A model generated the notes under the pieces. That model made no database searches and was not told where the DNA came from. It worked only from the letters and a program-made list of their open reading frames with translations. Positions 9,295-18,050 of a stretch of DNA of 64,000 bases are shown piece after piece. Made by a program: the position numbers and the translations under genes. Origin of the DNA: Bradyrhizobium sediminis (GTDB lineage: Bacteria; Pseudomonadota; Alphaproteobacteria; Rhizobiales; Xanthobacteraceae); NCBI RefSeq assembly GCF_018736105.1, contig NZ_CP076135.1:4152001-4216000 (forward strand), given 5' to 3'. Within the stretch, counting starts at the first letter, position 1, and the number at the start of each line of letters is the position of its first letter.

Positions 9295-10278
9295 CTACTG
9301 CAGCGGCGCGACGATGGTCGGGTGCTTGAACTGCGCGACGTCGAGCTTGGGCAGCATTCCGGTCTCGGCATAGATGTCGAGCATCTTCTGCATCGCCGGG
9401 AAATTCGGCGCGGCGCCGGGGTCGCGGCCGAAGTCGTTGTCCTTGAGCAGATAGGTTTCCAGCACCGGGATCGGCGCCTTCAACTGCTCGGAGACGACCT
9501 TCAGCGTTTCCTCGCGATTGGCCAGCGCCTTCTTCATGCCCAAGGTGAGATCGCGGACATAGGCTTTGACGAGCTCCGGATTCTTGTCGACGAAGTCGGC
9601 CCGGCACGCCTCCAGAATATGAACGATGTTCGGCATCACCTCGGAAAGCGCAAACAGCTTGCGGGTGCCGCCCTTGGCCTCGGCCCGCGCCGCGAAAGGC
9701 TGGTTCATGTTGACGGCATCGACGCGGCCCTGACGCAGCGCGTCCTCGGAAACCGCGAAGCCGACTTCGACCAGCTTGATGTCCTTGGCCGGGTCGATCC
9801 CGTTCTTCTTCAGGAGCATGTTGAACGGCCCCTGGGTGCCGCCGCCGATCACGGAAATGCCGACAGTCTTGCCCTTGAGATCGGCAATGGTCTTGATCGG
9901 TGAATCGTCCTTGACCGCCCAATAGACCGAGAAGCCGCCGGGCTTTTCGAAGACGTGCTGGGCGACGATGTAGGCCTTCAGACCGCCGCCGACCACGCCG
10001 TTCGACAGCGACAGCACCGCCTGGGTCGCGCAATCGAGCGCGCCCGCGGCCAGCGCCTGCGTCATCGGCGCGGTGCCCTGGAACTGCGTCCATTCGATCT
10101 TGTAGGTCTTGCCGAGATCGGGAAATTCCGCAGGCCGGCGCATCATCCAGTATTTCGATTCCTCGGCCGGAATGGTCCAGCCGACACGGATCGTCTGTTG
10201 CGCGCTAGATGCGCTCACGCCGGCCAACAAGCTAGCCGCCGCGCCGGCCGCCAAAATCCACTTCGAAGATATCCGCAT
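9295..10278 (-). CDS. ABC transporter substrate-binding protein, NitT/TauT family
   Basis: A 327-residue periplasmic protein with a signal peptide (RISSKWILAAGAAASLLAG, cleavage near SSA-QQ). The mature part has the family pattern GWTIPAEESKYW, TIADLKGKTVGI and KAYVRDL. The family binds small anions, taurine, sulfonates or pyrimidine-type ligands. The ATG at 10278 is chosen because the GGAGTGGGG before it is a good ribosome site and the signal peptide begins there; an in-frame start at 10317 is less likely. No permease genes are adjacent on this strand. The orphan permease/ATPase set at 2045-4607 is the natural partner. Confidence 0.85.
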   Translation of the reverse strand: MRISSKWILAAGAAASLLAGVSASSAQQTIRVGWTIPAEESKYWMMRRPAEFPDLGKTYKIEWTQFQGTAPMTQALAAGALDCATQAVLSLSNGVVGGGLKAYIVAQHVFEKPGGFSVYWAVKDDSPIKTIADLKGKTVGISVIGGGTQGPFNMLLKKNGIDPAKDIKLVEVGFAVSEDALRQGRVDAVNMNQPFAARAEAKGGTRKLFALSEVMPNIVHILEACRADFVDKNPELVKAYVRDLTLGMKKALANREETLKVVSEQLKAPIPVLETYLLKDNDFGRDPGAAPNFPAMQKMLDIYAETGMLPKLDVAQFKHPTIVAPLQ

Positions 10279-10463
10279 CACGCCCCACTCCGTTTTCCCG
10301 ATGCCGTCAGGCATCATCGCAAATTGGAAGCGCCAAGCCTTTCATGGTTCAAACAATCAGGCAAGCCGCCGGAACCGTCCGCATTGCCGGCATGTGCGGG
10401 ATTTGTGGTAGAGCCGGCAGACCGTGGCGAAGCTTTGGGCACGGTGCAACAGGGAGAAACGGG

Positions 10464-11369
10464 ATGGCCGGGGTTGGCGGAACGGACGGACGGGAAAAGC
10501 TCGGCTATCTCGGGCTCGGCATGATGGGACTTCCGATGACGCGGCGCCTGCTCGACGCCGGCCACGACGTCACGGTCTGGAACCGCTCTGCGAGCAAGGC
10601 CGCCGGGCTCGTCGAGGCCGGCGCGAAGCCGGCCGCCACGCCGCGCGACGTCGCAGCCGGTGCCGGCATCCTCTTCATGTGCCTCACCGATGCCGCTGCG
10701 GTGGAAGAAGTCGTGTTCGGTCCCGACGGCCTTGCGGCTGTGAAGGGCGCCGGAAAGCTGGTCGTCGATTTCTCCTCGATCCATCCCGACGCGGCGCGCT
10801 CGATCGCGGCGCGGCTGAAGGCGGCGACCGGCATGGCGTGGATCGACGCGCCGGTCTCGGGCGGCACCAAGGGCGCCGAAGAAGGCTCGCTCGCGGTGAT
10901 GGCCGGCGGCGATGCCGCCGATATCGAGCGGGCGCGGCCCTATGTGCTGGCGATGGCGAAGAGGTTCACGCATATGGGCCCGACCGGCGCGGGCCAGACC
11001 ACAAAACTCTGCAATCAGGTGATCGTCGGCTGCGCAATGGCGGTGCTGGCGGAGGCGACGCGGCTCGCCAGCAATGCCGGGATCGACGCCGTCAGGCTGC
11101 CGGAAGCGCTCGCCGGCGGCTTCGCCGATTCCATACCGTTACAGCTGTTCGTGCCGCGCATGGCGCAGGGCATCCACTCGCCGCCGCTCGGCCATATCGC
11201 CACCATGCTGAAGGATCTCGACACGGTGGTCGACGTGGCGCACGACACCTCGACGCCGGTGCCGATGGCGGCATTGGCCGCGCAATTGTTCAGGCTGGCC
11301 AAATCCGCGCGCGGCGCGGATGCCGACGCGCTGGAGATCTACAAGCTGTCGGAAAAGAGGAAGGGGTGA
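10464..11369 (+). CDS. NAD(P)-dependent beta-hydroxyacid dehydrogenase (3-hydroxyisobutyrate dehydrogenase family)
   Basis: A 301-residue enzyme with the N-terminal nucleotide motif GYLGLGMMGLPM, the substrate loop DAPVSGGTKGAEEGSL and the catalytic lysine in GQTTKLCNQ. The family oxidises 3-hydroxyacids such as 3-hydroxyisobutyrate, tartronate semialdehyde or 2-(hydroxymethyl)glutarate. AGGGAG (10451-10456) seven bases upstream fixes the start at 10464; the frame is open further upstream without support. It is the only enzyme here that could reduce 2-formylglutarate, the expected enamidase product, but it also borders the dehydratase/binding-protein unit, so its substrate is open. Confidence 0.85.
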   Translation: MAGVGGTDGREKLGYLGLGMMGLPMTRRLLDAGHDVTVWNRSASKAAGLVEAGAKPAATPRDVAAGAGILFMCLTDAAAVEEVVFGPDGLAAVKGAGKLVVDFSSIHPDAARSIAARLKAATGMAWIDAPVSGGTKGAEEGSLAVMAGGDAADIERARPYVLAMAKRFTHMGPTGAGQTTKLCNQVIVGCAMAVLAEATRLASNAGIDAVRLPEALAGGFADSIPLQLFVPRMAQGIHSPPLGHIATMLKDLDTVVDVAHDTSTPVPMAALAAQLFRLAKSARGADADALEIYKLSEKRKG

Positions 11370-11510
11370 AGCGAGCGGCCGACTGGACGGGCCTTCACGG
11401 TTCGAGAGCGCGGCTCAGGGGCTCTATAAAAAATCGCGAAAACAACCCCATGCAAAGTAGAATGCCTCGACTTTCCCGCCGTCGCGACCCTAACCTGGTA
11501 CCACCCCGCT

Positions 11511-12284
11511 CTACCGCTCCGCAAACGCCTTCTCGACCACGAACTGGCCGGGCTCGCCGTGATTGCCTTCGACAAAACCCTTGCCCGACAGCAGCGCGCG
11601 GGTGTCGGCAACCAGCGCCGGGCTGCCGCAGATCATGACGCGGTCGCGTCCGGGTTCGAGCGAGGCGAGCCCGATGTCGCTGAACAGCTTGCCTGAATTG
11701 ATCAGGTCGGTGATCCGGCCGCGGTTGCGGAACGGGTCGCGCGTCACGGTCGGATAATAGATCAGCTGGTTGCGGACGAGTTCGCCGATCAGCTCGTCGT
11801 TCGGCAGTTTTTCCGTGATCATCTCGCCATAGGCGAGTTCGGCGACACGGCGGCAGCCGTGCAGCAGCACCACCTTCTCGAAGCGCTCATAGGTCTCGGG
11901 GTCCTTGATCACGCTGAGGAATGGCGCAAGGCCGGTGCCGGTGCCGATCAAATAGAGATTGCGGCCGTCCTCGAGGTTGTCGATCACAAGCGTGCCGGTG
12001 GCCTTGCGGCTGACGATGACCTGGTCGCCTTCCTTCAGGTGCTGGAGCCGCGAGGTCAGCGGGCCGTCGGGCACCTTGATCGAGAAGAATTCGAGCCGGT
12101 CTTCGTAATTGGCGCTGGCGACGCTGTAGGCGCGCAGCAGCGGCTTCTCGCCGACCTTCAGCCCGATCATGGTGAACTCGCCGTTGCGGAAACGGAACGA
12201 GGGGTCGCGGGTGGTGGTGAAGCTGAACAGCGTATCGGTCCAGTGATGGACGCTGAGGACGCTTTCCTGATTGAAGTTGCTCAT
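11511..12284 (-). CDS. fpr: Ferredoxin--NADP+ reductase
   Basis: A 257-residue bacterial Fpr. The FAD site is RAYSVAS, the NADP site LIGTGTGLAPFLSV, followed by VMICGSPALV and the C-terminal EKAFAER typical of the proteobacterial subclass. It exchanges electrons between NADPH and ferredoxin/flavodoxin in the cytoplasm. The start at 12284 begins MSNFNQESV, a normal Fpr N-terminus. It is divergent from the enamidase gene, with a perfect operator-like palindrome between them. Clostridial 6-hydroxynicotinate reductase is ferredoxin-linked, so this Fpr may supply reduced ferredoxin for that step (inference); a housekeeping role is equally possible. Confidence 0.9.
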   Translation of the reverse strand: MSNFNQESVLSVHHWTDTLFSFTTTRDPSFRFRNGEFTMIGLKVGEKPLLRAYSVASANYEDRLEFFSIKVPDGPLTSRLQHLKEGDQVIVSRKATGTLVIDNLEDGRNLYLIGTGTGLAPFLSVIKDPETYERFEKVVLLHGCRRVAELAYGEMITEKLPNDELIGELVRNQLIYYPTVTRDPFRNRGRITDLINSGKLFSDIGLASLEPGRDRVMICGSPALVADTRALLSGKGFVEGNHGEPGQFVVEKAFAER

Positions 12285-12325
12285 GACCGGCGCCGGGGTT
12301 AGTTTTGGGAAATTCGTTTGTACAC

Positions 12326-12347
12326 ATTCATTTGTATACAAATGAAT
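12326..12347. promoter_or_regulatory. Perfect 22-bp palindrome between fpr and enamidase (MarR-type operator)
   Basis: The half-site ATTCATTTGTA is followed directly by its exact reverse complement, giving a core TTTGTATACAAA. A second, imperfect TTTGTACACATT lies 14 bp away (12317-12328). MarR-family operators are commonly palindromes of this size. The only MarR gene in the window is at 19556-20050, in the linked nicotinate operon, and similar GTTTGT/ACAAAC palindromes occur before nicA. Confidence 0.7.
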
Positions 12348-12430
12348 AATCCCGCTTGATCCGGGCGTCAAGCCGCGCGCAAGATGCCCATCAGGCGCCC
12401 CGAACGCATTGAACCAAAAGGACAAATTCG

Positions 12431-13627
12431 ATGGCCCATGATGCCCCCCAGGCCGCCGGCCCGACCAAACTGGTGATCCGCAATATCGGACTGTTGCTGT
12501 CGGGCGCGCTGGAGAAGCCGATCCTCGACGCCGACACCATCGTCGCCGAGAACGGCAGGATCACCGCGATCGGCCGCGCCAAGGACGTCAACACCGAGGG
12601 CGCCACCACCACAGTCGACGCCATGGGCACCACGGTCGCGCCCGGGCTGATCGACAGCCACGTCCACCCCGTCGCCGGCGACTGGACGCCGCGGCAGAAC
12701 CAGACCAACTGGATCGACAGCTATCTCCATGGCGGCGTCACCACCATGATCTCGGCGGGCGAAGTGCATATGCCGGGCCGGCCGCGCGATGTCGTGGGCT
12801 TGAAGGCGATGGCGATCTTCGCGCAGCGCGCGTTCTGGACGCTGCGGCCGGGCGGCGTGAAGGTGCATGCCGGCGCGCCGGTGATCGAATGCGAAATGGT
12901 CGAGGATGACTTCAAGGAACTCGCCGCGGCCGGCGTCAAGCTGCTCGGCGAAGTCGGGCTCGGCGGCGTCAAGGACGGCCCGACCGCGCGCAAGATGGTG
13001 GGATGGGCGCGCAAATACGGCATCCAGAGCACCATCCATACCGGCGGGCCGTCGATCCCCGGCTCCGGCCTGATCGACAAGGACGTGGTGCTGGAAGCCG
13101 ACACCGATGTGGTCGGCCATATCAACGGCGGCCACACCGCGCTGCCCGACGACCAGATCCGCTGCATCTGCGAGGGCTGCAAGCGTGGCCTCGAACTGGT
13201 GCACAACGGCAACGAGCGCTCGGCGCTGTTCACGCTGCGCACCGCGCGCGAGATGGGCGACCTCAACCGCATCATCCTCGGCACCGACGCGCCGGCCGGT
13301 TCCGGCGTGCAGCCGCTCGGCATTCTGCGTATGGTGTCGCTGCTGTCCTCGCTCGGTGAGGTGCCGGCCGAAATCGCGTTCTGCTTTGCCACCGGCAACA
13401 CCGCCCGGATGCGCGCGCTGGATTGCGGCCTGATCGAGGTCGGCCGCTCGGCCGACTTCGTCATCATGGACAAGGCGCAGCATTCGCCCGGCAAGAACAT
13501 CCTGGAAAGCGTGCAGCTCGGCGACCTCCCCGGCATCGGCATGACCATCATCGACGGCATCGTCCGCACCCAGCGCAGCCGCAACACGCCGCCGGCGACG
13601 AAGGTGCCTGAGATCGTGGGGCATTGA
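12431..13627 (+). CDS. ena: Enamidase (1,4,5,6-tetrahydro-6-oxonicotinate hydrolase)
   Basis: A 398-residue amidohydrolase-superfamily enzyme. Metal residues are visible: His77-x-His79 (DSHVHP), Glu174 (LLGEVGLG), His203 (TIHTGG), His230 (VGHINGG) and Asp286 (GTDAPAG). It matches Eubacterium barkeri enamidase, the Fe-Zn enzyme that hydrolyses tetrahydro-oxonicotinate to ammonia and 2-formylglutarate, in details such as HGGVTTMISAG, PGRP, TGGxSIPGS and the C-terminal SRNTPPA. AAGGA eight bases before the ATG supports the start. It is separated from its pathway operon by an insert and a second, 5'-truncated copy (18090-19169). Confidence 0.88.
   Translation: MAHDAPQAAGPTKLVIRNIGLLLSGALEKPILDADTIVAENGRITAIGRAKDVNTEGATTTVDAMGTTVAPGLIDSHVHPVAGDWTPRQNQTNWIDSYLHGGVTTMISAGEVHMPGRPRDVVGLKAMAIFAQRAFWTLRPGGVKVHAGAPVIECEMVEDDFKELAAAGVKLLGEVGLGGVKDGPTARKMVGWARKYGIQSTIHTGGPSIPGSGLIDKDVVLEADTDVVGHINGGHTALPDDQIRCICEGCKRGLELVHNGNERSALFTLRTAREMGDLNRIILGTDAPAGSGVQPLGILRMVSLLSSLGEVPAEIAFCFATGNTARMRALDCGLIEVGRSADFVIMDKAQHSPGKNILESVQLGDLPGIGMTIIDGIVRTQRSRNTPPATKVPEIVGH
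12597..13594 (+). repeat. 1-kb direct repeat, copy A (within enamidase)
   Basis: This segment aligns without gaps to 18139-19136 at a constant offset of 5542 bp. Reading both lines by eye I find about a dozen single-base differences in roughly 1 kb, mostly silent (about 99% identity). Similarity falls sharply before 12597 and after 13594. Recombination between the copies would delete the intervening insert. Confidence 0.9.
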
Positions 13628-13794
13628 GCGGCGCGCCAAGTGAGCTTTTGACACTTTTCGGACATACCTTAGCGATCATTGCATGTGCGCCATTTTTGCC
13701 GGGTTGAGAGCGTCCACCATCGAGTGCTAGGAATTACAATTAGTTTGAGGAAGGGCCGGCCTATGAGCCTTGAGCCGTGCCACGGATTTGCATA

Positions 13795-15534
13795 ATGATC
13801 CTGCTCCCAAGGAAACCCTCCGTCGTAAATCTCACGCAAATTGGCGTATTCGTCACAGCGCAGGCTATCTACCCCGACATCGAAGTCAGCGAAAAAGGCA
13901 TGGTCCAATCGCTAGAGGGCCTTAGTCGCGACGAAGCCCTTTGCTGTTGCGCACTTATCAATCGGATCGTTTCGGGGCCAGGAACCGAAGATATCAGGGT
14001 GCGGCAGGAGCGTGCAATCCAACTTGCCTTGAATGATGATGAGCGGAACAAGGTCAACGAATTCTGGAAGAACGGGGCGTGGAAAATTCCACCCACTTTC
14101 TTCTTCCGAGGGCAGCTCCTTGAGCTGATGCGATGGATTTCGAAGCATTGCAAAAACCTGACGAATGACGGCGACACGTTTCAAAATGCAGCGACAAAAT
14201 CAAAGTTCGTCAGGTGCGCACTTATCGCGAGTGGCCTCTGGAACAACAGAATATTTGGGAACAAGCTTGACGGCATCGGCGAAGCCAACATCGACGAGGC
14301 TCGCCTGAAAGCCGCAGGGCCGTTTTGGAAAGCGTTCGAGGAAGCAAATCCTGCTCCGTACCCACGTGAAACGCTCGGCCACGGCTGGGCTTTTTTCTCT
14401 AAGTATTTTCCGAAGCGGTATCCGGAATTTGAGGCCGAGTTCAAACGCATTACGGGACTTTCCGTTGAAGAATATTTCGTTTGCCTCGCAGGCGTTTCCA
14501 CAAAGGCCTTAATAGGCACCGAGCAAGATATTTTTTTTCGACCGGCGACTTTTGGGAATGCAACTGCCTATAGTGACCTGTTTCCGAAGTTTCTGGCCCA
14601 CGAATCTCAGTCGTCTGAACAGCTTGCGGAAGACCTATGGAACGACTTTGACAAGTCCGGGTATCGCGCGATTCGCGCGCGGCCGATTCTCATTACTGAA
14701 AATAAGACGGCAGTCGTTCTCGATCCAGTCTTTTTCAGCGAGCGGATTTCAATCGGATCACTTTTCCAGATTACAGCGCAAGCTCAAAGCGCCAATGAAG
14801 TTTTCGGGCGGTTTGGTTTAGCTTTTGAAGATTATGTTAGCGATATGCTTCGCCGCGCCTATCCCAGTGCAAGGGGCTTAGTCGATCGTCTTGCTTGCAA
14901 CGTTAAAGGCGCAGACGCCGATGGCGAGTTCGAGGTCGACAATATTCTCAATGACGTTAAGGATTTAGTTGTTTCAGAATCTAAGTCTGTATGGTTGAAA
15001 GAAGGAGCCATCCTTGGCGACGATTTTCTTGAAGAAATTCGTCTCAAATACAGCGAAACGACCGCGTCGTCGATTGAGAGAAGAAAAGGCGTCTCGCAAC
15101 TCGCGAGGATCGTTCGCGCTATCACAAATGATATTTGGAAAGGTCAGGGCGACGACTTCAAGGAAGTCCGCCGGATTTTCCCGCTGCTTATAGCGCATGA
15201 CACCAAGGTGGCAACCTTGGGCGCAGTACTTGCGAAGGAATTTGACGCACTACTCGGACCTGTTCCCGGAGGACGGCGAGTAGAAAAGTTGGTCATCTTA
15301 ACGTTGGCTGACCTGGAGCATCTTGAAGCGTCCTTAGAGAACTTCAGCTTGGTGAAATTTTTAGATGACTATTGTAGCGCCGTGCCAGATCGCGTGGCAA
15401 CCGTGTACAGCTTTCTCACCCAGTCAGCTTACACGCAAAAGCTCAAGGAAAGTCAGGCGCTGCTAGACTCAGCATTGGCACTTTTCAACACCGCACAGAC
15501 GGTACTCTTCCCAAAAGATTCAGGCCCAAAGTGA
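13795..15534 (+). CDS. Uncharacterised 579-residue protein with PD-(D/E)XK nuclease-like core
   Basis: I do not recognise a named family. Residue numbers count from the GTG at 13777; the ATG at 13795 is codon 7. The N-terminal 330 residues look alpha-helical with many aromatic residues. From about 345 the text fits a restriction-endonuclease fold: helix LAFEDYVSDMLRRAY with Glu351, then EVDNIL with Asp388, then VVSESKSVW with Glu401-x-Lys403, and a following helix KGVSQLARIVRAI. The Asp-x12-Glu-x-Lys spacing is that of PD-(D/E)XK nucleases. Codon use is poorer in GC than the flanks. It is the first gene of the insert, 700 bp ahead of the three small genes. The nuclease call is inference from motif only. 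Confidence 0.65.
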   Translation: MILLPRKPSVVNLTQIGVFVTAQAIYPDIEVSEKGMVQSLEGLSRDEALCCCALINRIVSGPGTEDIRVRQERAIQLALNDDERNKVNEFWKNGAWKIPPTFFFRGQLLELMRWISKHCKNLTNDGDTFQNAATKSKFVRCALIASGLWNNRIFGNKLDGIGEANIDEARLKAAGPFWKAFEEANPAPYPRETLGHGWAFFSKYFPKRYPEFEAEFKRITGLSVEEYFVCLAGVSTKALIGTEQDIFFRPATFGNATAYSDLFPKFLAHESQSSEQLAEDLWNDFDKSGYRAIRARPILITENKTAVVLDPVFFSERISIGSLFQITAQAQSANEVFGRFGLAFEDYVSDMLRRAYPSARGLVDRLACNVKGADADGEFEVDNILNDVKDLVVSESKSVWLKEGAILGDDFLEEIRLKYSETTASSIERRKGVSQLARIVRAITNDIWKGQGDDFKEVRRIFPLLIAHDTKVATLGAVLAKEFDALLGPVPGGRRVEKLVILTLADLEHLEASLENFSLVKFLDDYCSAVPDRVATVYSFLTQSAYTQKLKESQALLDSALALFNTAQTVLFPKDSGPK

Positions 15535-16239
15535 AGTTGTCGTTATCTTCCATGTCCGTTGATTTGGCGAAGCGTACCAACGGTGGCCGATGAATGCCAG
15601 CATTCGCTGCGCGCAGCGTTTGCGGTGCTCGATGCCGGCTGTTGGCACTCAGCAGACGTGCCGATCCGTCAGCCTGATGTCTGCTTTCGTGAAGAGCCCG
15701 ACAAGCCGTGGGAGTCGGGTGGATCGCCGCTCGGAGTATTCAGCACCGGCTCGATGGCAAGCCGGCACGGGCCAGAGCACACACAATCGGTTGGACGAAC
15801 GAGACGCCAAACCATCTGTTTTTCAACGAGCTGCCGTTGTCGATCCAGGGGCCAGTCCGCTTCGCAGCTTAACCCCGGCAGAGGTTACACTTATCGAGTC
15901 AGAAATCTGTTCAGAACACCGGGGCCAGATAATCTATCTTGCATTTTCCTACGAAATGTACTAGCCGCGCACGAATCTCTATAAGATAATTAACAACACA
16001 AGAGTCCCATTTGGCGGTAAACAGAGGCAATATAGGTCTGCCGTTGTATTGGTAGTTTAAGAAACCCTTATAAAATAGGGGCTTTCCGAGTTTGTTGACA
16101 AAGCGGAAAAAGAACGCATGTTGAAAGGGTGTCACCCGAACATGGTTCGGAGCCTAAGGAATCGATAACGGTCCCGATGCAACATAGATAAGTGTGTTGC
16201 GTTGTTTAGGTGGAAAGCCACCTACAGGTTGTACGCAAA
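15535..16239. other. Intergenic stretch in the insert, probably non-coding
   Basis: About 700 bp separate the nuclease-like gene from the next. Two overlapping frames (15559-15984 and 15590-15964) are open but lack ribosome sites and family features, so I do not call them. The part near 15600-15700 (ATGCCGGCTGTTGGCAC...CCTGATGTCTGC) vaguely resembles a degenerate intergenic repeat seen in Bradyrhizobium. The last 250 bp are AT-rich and may hold the promoter of the small genes. Confidence 0.4.
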
Positions 16240-16506
16240 ATGAGCGACAGTACCTTAACGCCTAAACGGGCGAACGAAAGATTGCGTCCTAATGGGACGA
16301 ACAAACCGGCACTTCTCTCTGAGAAAGAGAGAGCGGGTTTGCTCGACAAGTATTCTTTAGATGAACTCGTCCGACATTTCGGCAGGTGGCCGACCTACTA
16401 TTTGTTATTGCGCCAAATGGGCTCGGGGAAGTCAGGCAAGGTCGCTCTAGGGATTGGCGTTGTCGGTATTATCGCAACGTTGATTGCGACGTATCTCAAA
16501 CGCTGA
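16240..16506 (+). CDS. Small single-span membrane protein, unknown
   Basis: About 88 residues from the ATG at 16240 (an in-frame start 30 bp upstream is possible). The first 40 residues are polar and probably disordered. The middle has LLDKYSLDELVRHFGRWPTYYLLLRQ, an amphipathic segment. The C-terminus is a hydrophobic helix, VALGIGVVGIIATLIATYL, ending in KR, so a tail-anchored or signal-anchored topology is likely. It is not a known family. It precedes the two-span membrane gene by 100 bp, which suggests a shared transcript. The ribosome site is weak. Confidence 0.5.
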   Translation: MSDSTLTPKRANERLRPNGTNKPALLSEKERAGLLDKYSLDELVRHFGRWPTYYLLLRQMGSGKSGKVALGIGVVGIIATLIATYLKR

Positions 16507-16605
16507 CATGTTAGCCGAGGCGGGATATCGGGTCCTTTAGGTGGAATTCTCGGATCAACTGAGTCTCGGCTTTTTGTTATGAGGCTTCCAGTGGCGGCAG
16601 ATAAC

Positions 16606-17448
16606 ATGGAAAAGCTCAGAGAGATTTACATCTTTGTGGCCTTCGTAGTGGGCGTCGGCTGTCTCCTGCTTGCAGCCTTTCAAGCCTGGTCAGGCAACAT
16701 GAAGTCGGCGGCCGGTTTAGGCACTGCTTTTGTTGTGTGCGGCATTTTTCTATTCCTATCGCAAATAAAGACGTTCAAGGTCTGGGAGGTTCAGGTTGAA
16801 CTCCGTGAGACGTTGGATAGGGCCGAGGAAATCATCGGCAGGCTACGAAGGCTGGCGGCAATAAGCGCCCGAGCCAGCTATTTGACGATCTCATGGGGCA
16901 ACCGTCTTGGCACGCCTACTGCGAAGGAGAAGCAGGCCGTGCTCGACGATATAGATGCCCAGCTGGTCGAGCTGAAGGTTACGCCGGAGGAGCGGGCGGT
17001 CATCATTCGGCCATGGGTCAAGATGATTAAGGCGGACTTCTTCTTTCTGTTCACGAGAGTGGTCCGCGGAATAGCGCCCCTCAAGACTACCGAGCTGGTG
17101 GCCGCAATGCACGCCACACAGAGTCAGGCGGCAACGGATGCTTCGATGGCCCACTCTGATCTCATAACCCCATGGTCGAAGAAGACCAACGCAGACTTCA
17201 AGGCCATGGACCGGTTGGAGAACAAGAGCCTCTCGGCCGTAATCGACGAATGGATGCCGGAAAAAGGTGGTTGGTTGTCGGACAAAGAGCTTGCAGCAGT
17301 CGTGCTGTTCAAGAAAGAGATACTAAAGCAAGCTGACGATAGCGAGAAAAAGGGCGGCTATACGAAAGAGTCCGCCGAATTCTTCGATGCACTGTTGAAG
17401 CACGAGGCTGAAAAGTCAGAAGAGATTTGGAACGCTTCGAAGAAATAG
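16606..17448 (+). CDS. Two-span membrane protein with long cytoplasmic domain, unknown
   Basis: About 280 residues. Two hydrophobic helices near the start (IYIFVAFVVGVGCLLLAAF and AAGLGTAFVVCGIFLFL) form a hairpin. They are followed by a charged, probably coiled segment (VELRETLDRAEEIIGRLRRL) and a soluble helical domain of about 180 residues. No enzyme motif is recognised. The stop TAG overlaps a GTG (TAGTG, 17446-17450) that can start the next gene, implying co-translation. Membrane hairpins paired with a soluble partner are common in abortive-infection systems; that role is conjecture here. An in-frame start at 16579 would add nine residues. Confidence 0.6.
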   Translation: MEKLREIYIFVAFVVGVGCLLLAAFQAWSGNMKSAAGLGTAFVVCGIFLFLSQIKTFKVWEVQVELRETLDRAEEIIGRLRRLAAISARASYLTISWGNRLGTPTAKEKQAVLDDIDAQLVELKVTPEERAVIIRPWVKMIKADFFFLFTRVVRGIAPLKTTELVAAMHATQSQAATDASMAHSDLITPWSKKTNADFKAMDRLENKSLSAVIDEWMPEKGGWLSDKELAAVVLFKKEILKQADDSEKKGGYTKESAEFFDALLKHEAEKSEEIWNASKK

Positions 17449-18050
17449 TGGAACGAAAGCTAGAGATGGGCGAATTTCTCGATCTGCTGAATGATGTCGG
17501 CAATTTCGAAATCCCCACACAATTTGAGCGCTTCCTGCATCGTGAAGAACCCCCTTCGATGTCGGATCAAACGCTGTCGTTCTTCGCCTATTCGTACGAG
17601 GTGGCATTCCGGGAGATGGCAACAGCGCTAAAAGAGCGGTGGCGTCACAATGGGCTGCTTCAGGCGCCTTTGTTCTACGTTGCCCGGCATTCAGTCGAGC
17701 TTCACCTGAAGTGGGCAATTGAAGAGTTTGCGAGCTATACTGGAGATTCTGGCAAAGACTACGGGCACAGCCTTCTGGACCTCTGGAATGAGCTGAAGCG
17801 ACAGCAGTTTGATTTGGCCGCGCTGCCTGGTGAGATGGACCCTTGGGGCTTGCACGTTGAGAAGCTTATCAAACACATGCACAACACAGACCCGAAGGGC
17901 GACTCTTTCCGGTACCCACACAGTGTCAGCAAGAAGCTGTTCGCCTATACCCGGGTTGAGTTCGACGGACTGGTGAAGGCTCACGATCACATCACCAGTT
18001 ACTGTGGAGCGTCGATGGATGTCCTCGCTGATTACCGAAGCAACTACTGA
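17448..18050 (+). CDS. HEPN-like domain protein
   Basis: About 200 residues from the overlapping GTG (ATG at 17466 is the alternative). The centre reads YVARHSVELHLKWAI, then GHSLLDLWNEL, and later SFRYPHSVSKKL. The pattern of an R-x5-H motif (RHSVELH) in a helix, followed by GHxLxxLW, is that of HEPN-type proteins, many of which are RNases of toxin or defence systems. It is translationally coupled to the two-span membrane gene and is the last gene of the insert; the truncated enamidase copy starts 40 bp on. The fold call is by motif and length only. Confidence 0.6.
   Translation: MERKLEMGEFLDLLNDVGNFEIPTQFERFLHREEPPSMSDQTLSFFAYSYEVAFREMATALKERWRHNGLLQAPLFYVARHSVELHLKWAIEEFASYTGDSGKDYGHSLLDLWNELKRQQFDLAALPGEMDPWGLHVEKLIKHMHNTDPKGDSFRYPHSVSKKLFAYTRVEFDGLVKAHDHITSYCGASMDVLADYRSNY

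Noticed and set aside
7730..9373. 547-codon plus-strand frame opposite the dehydratase
   Set aside because: Composition of a shadow frame (Arg/His/Asp rich); the minus strand carries a complete IlvD/Edd protein with its three cluster cysteines.
15559..15984. Two overlapping plus frames (141 and 124 codons) in the insert
   Set aside because: No ribosome site, no family features, low-complexity text; treated as intergenic.
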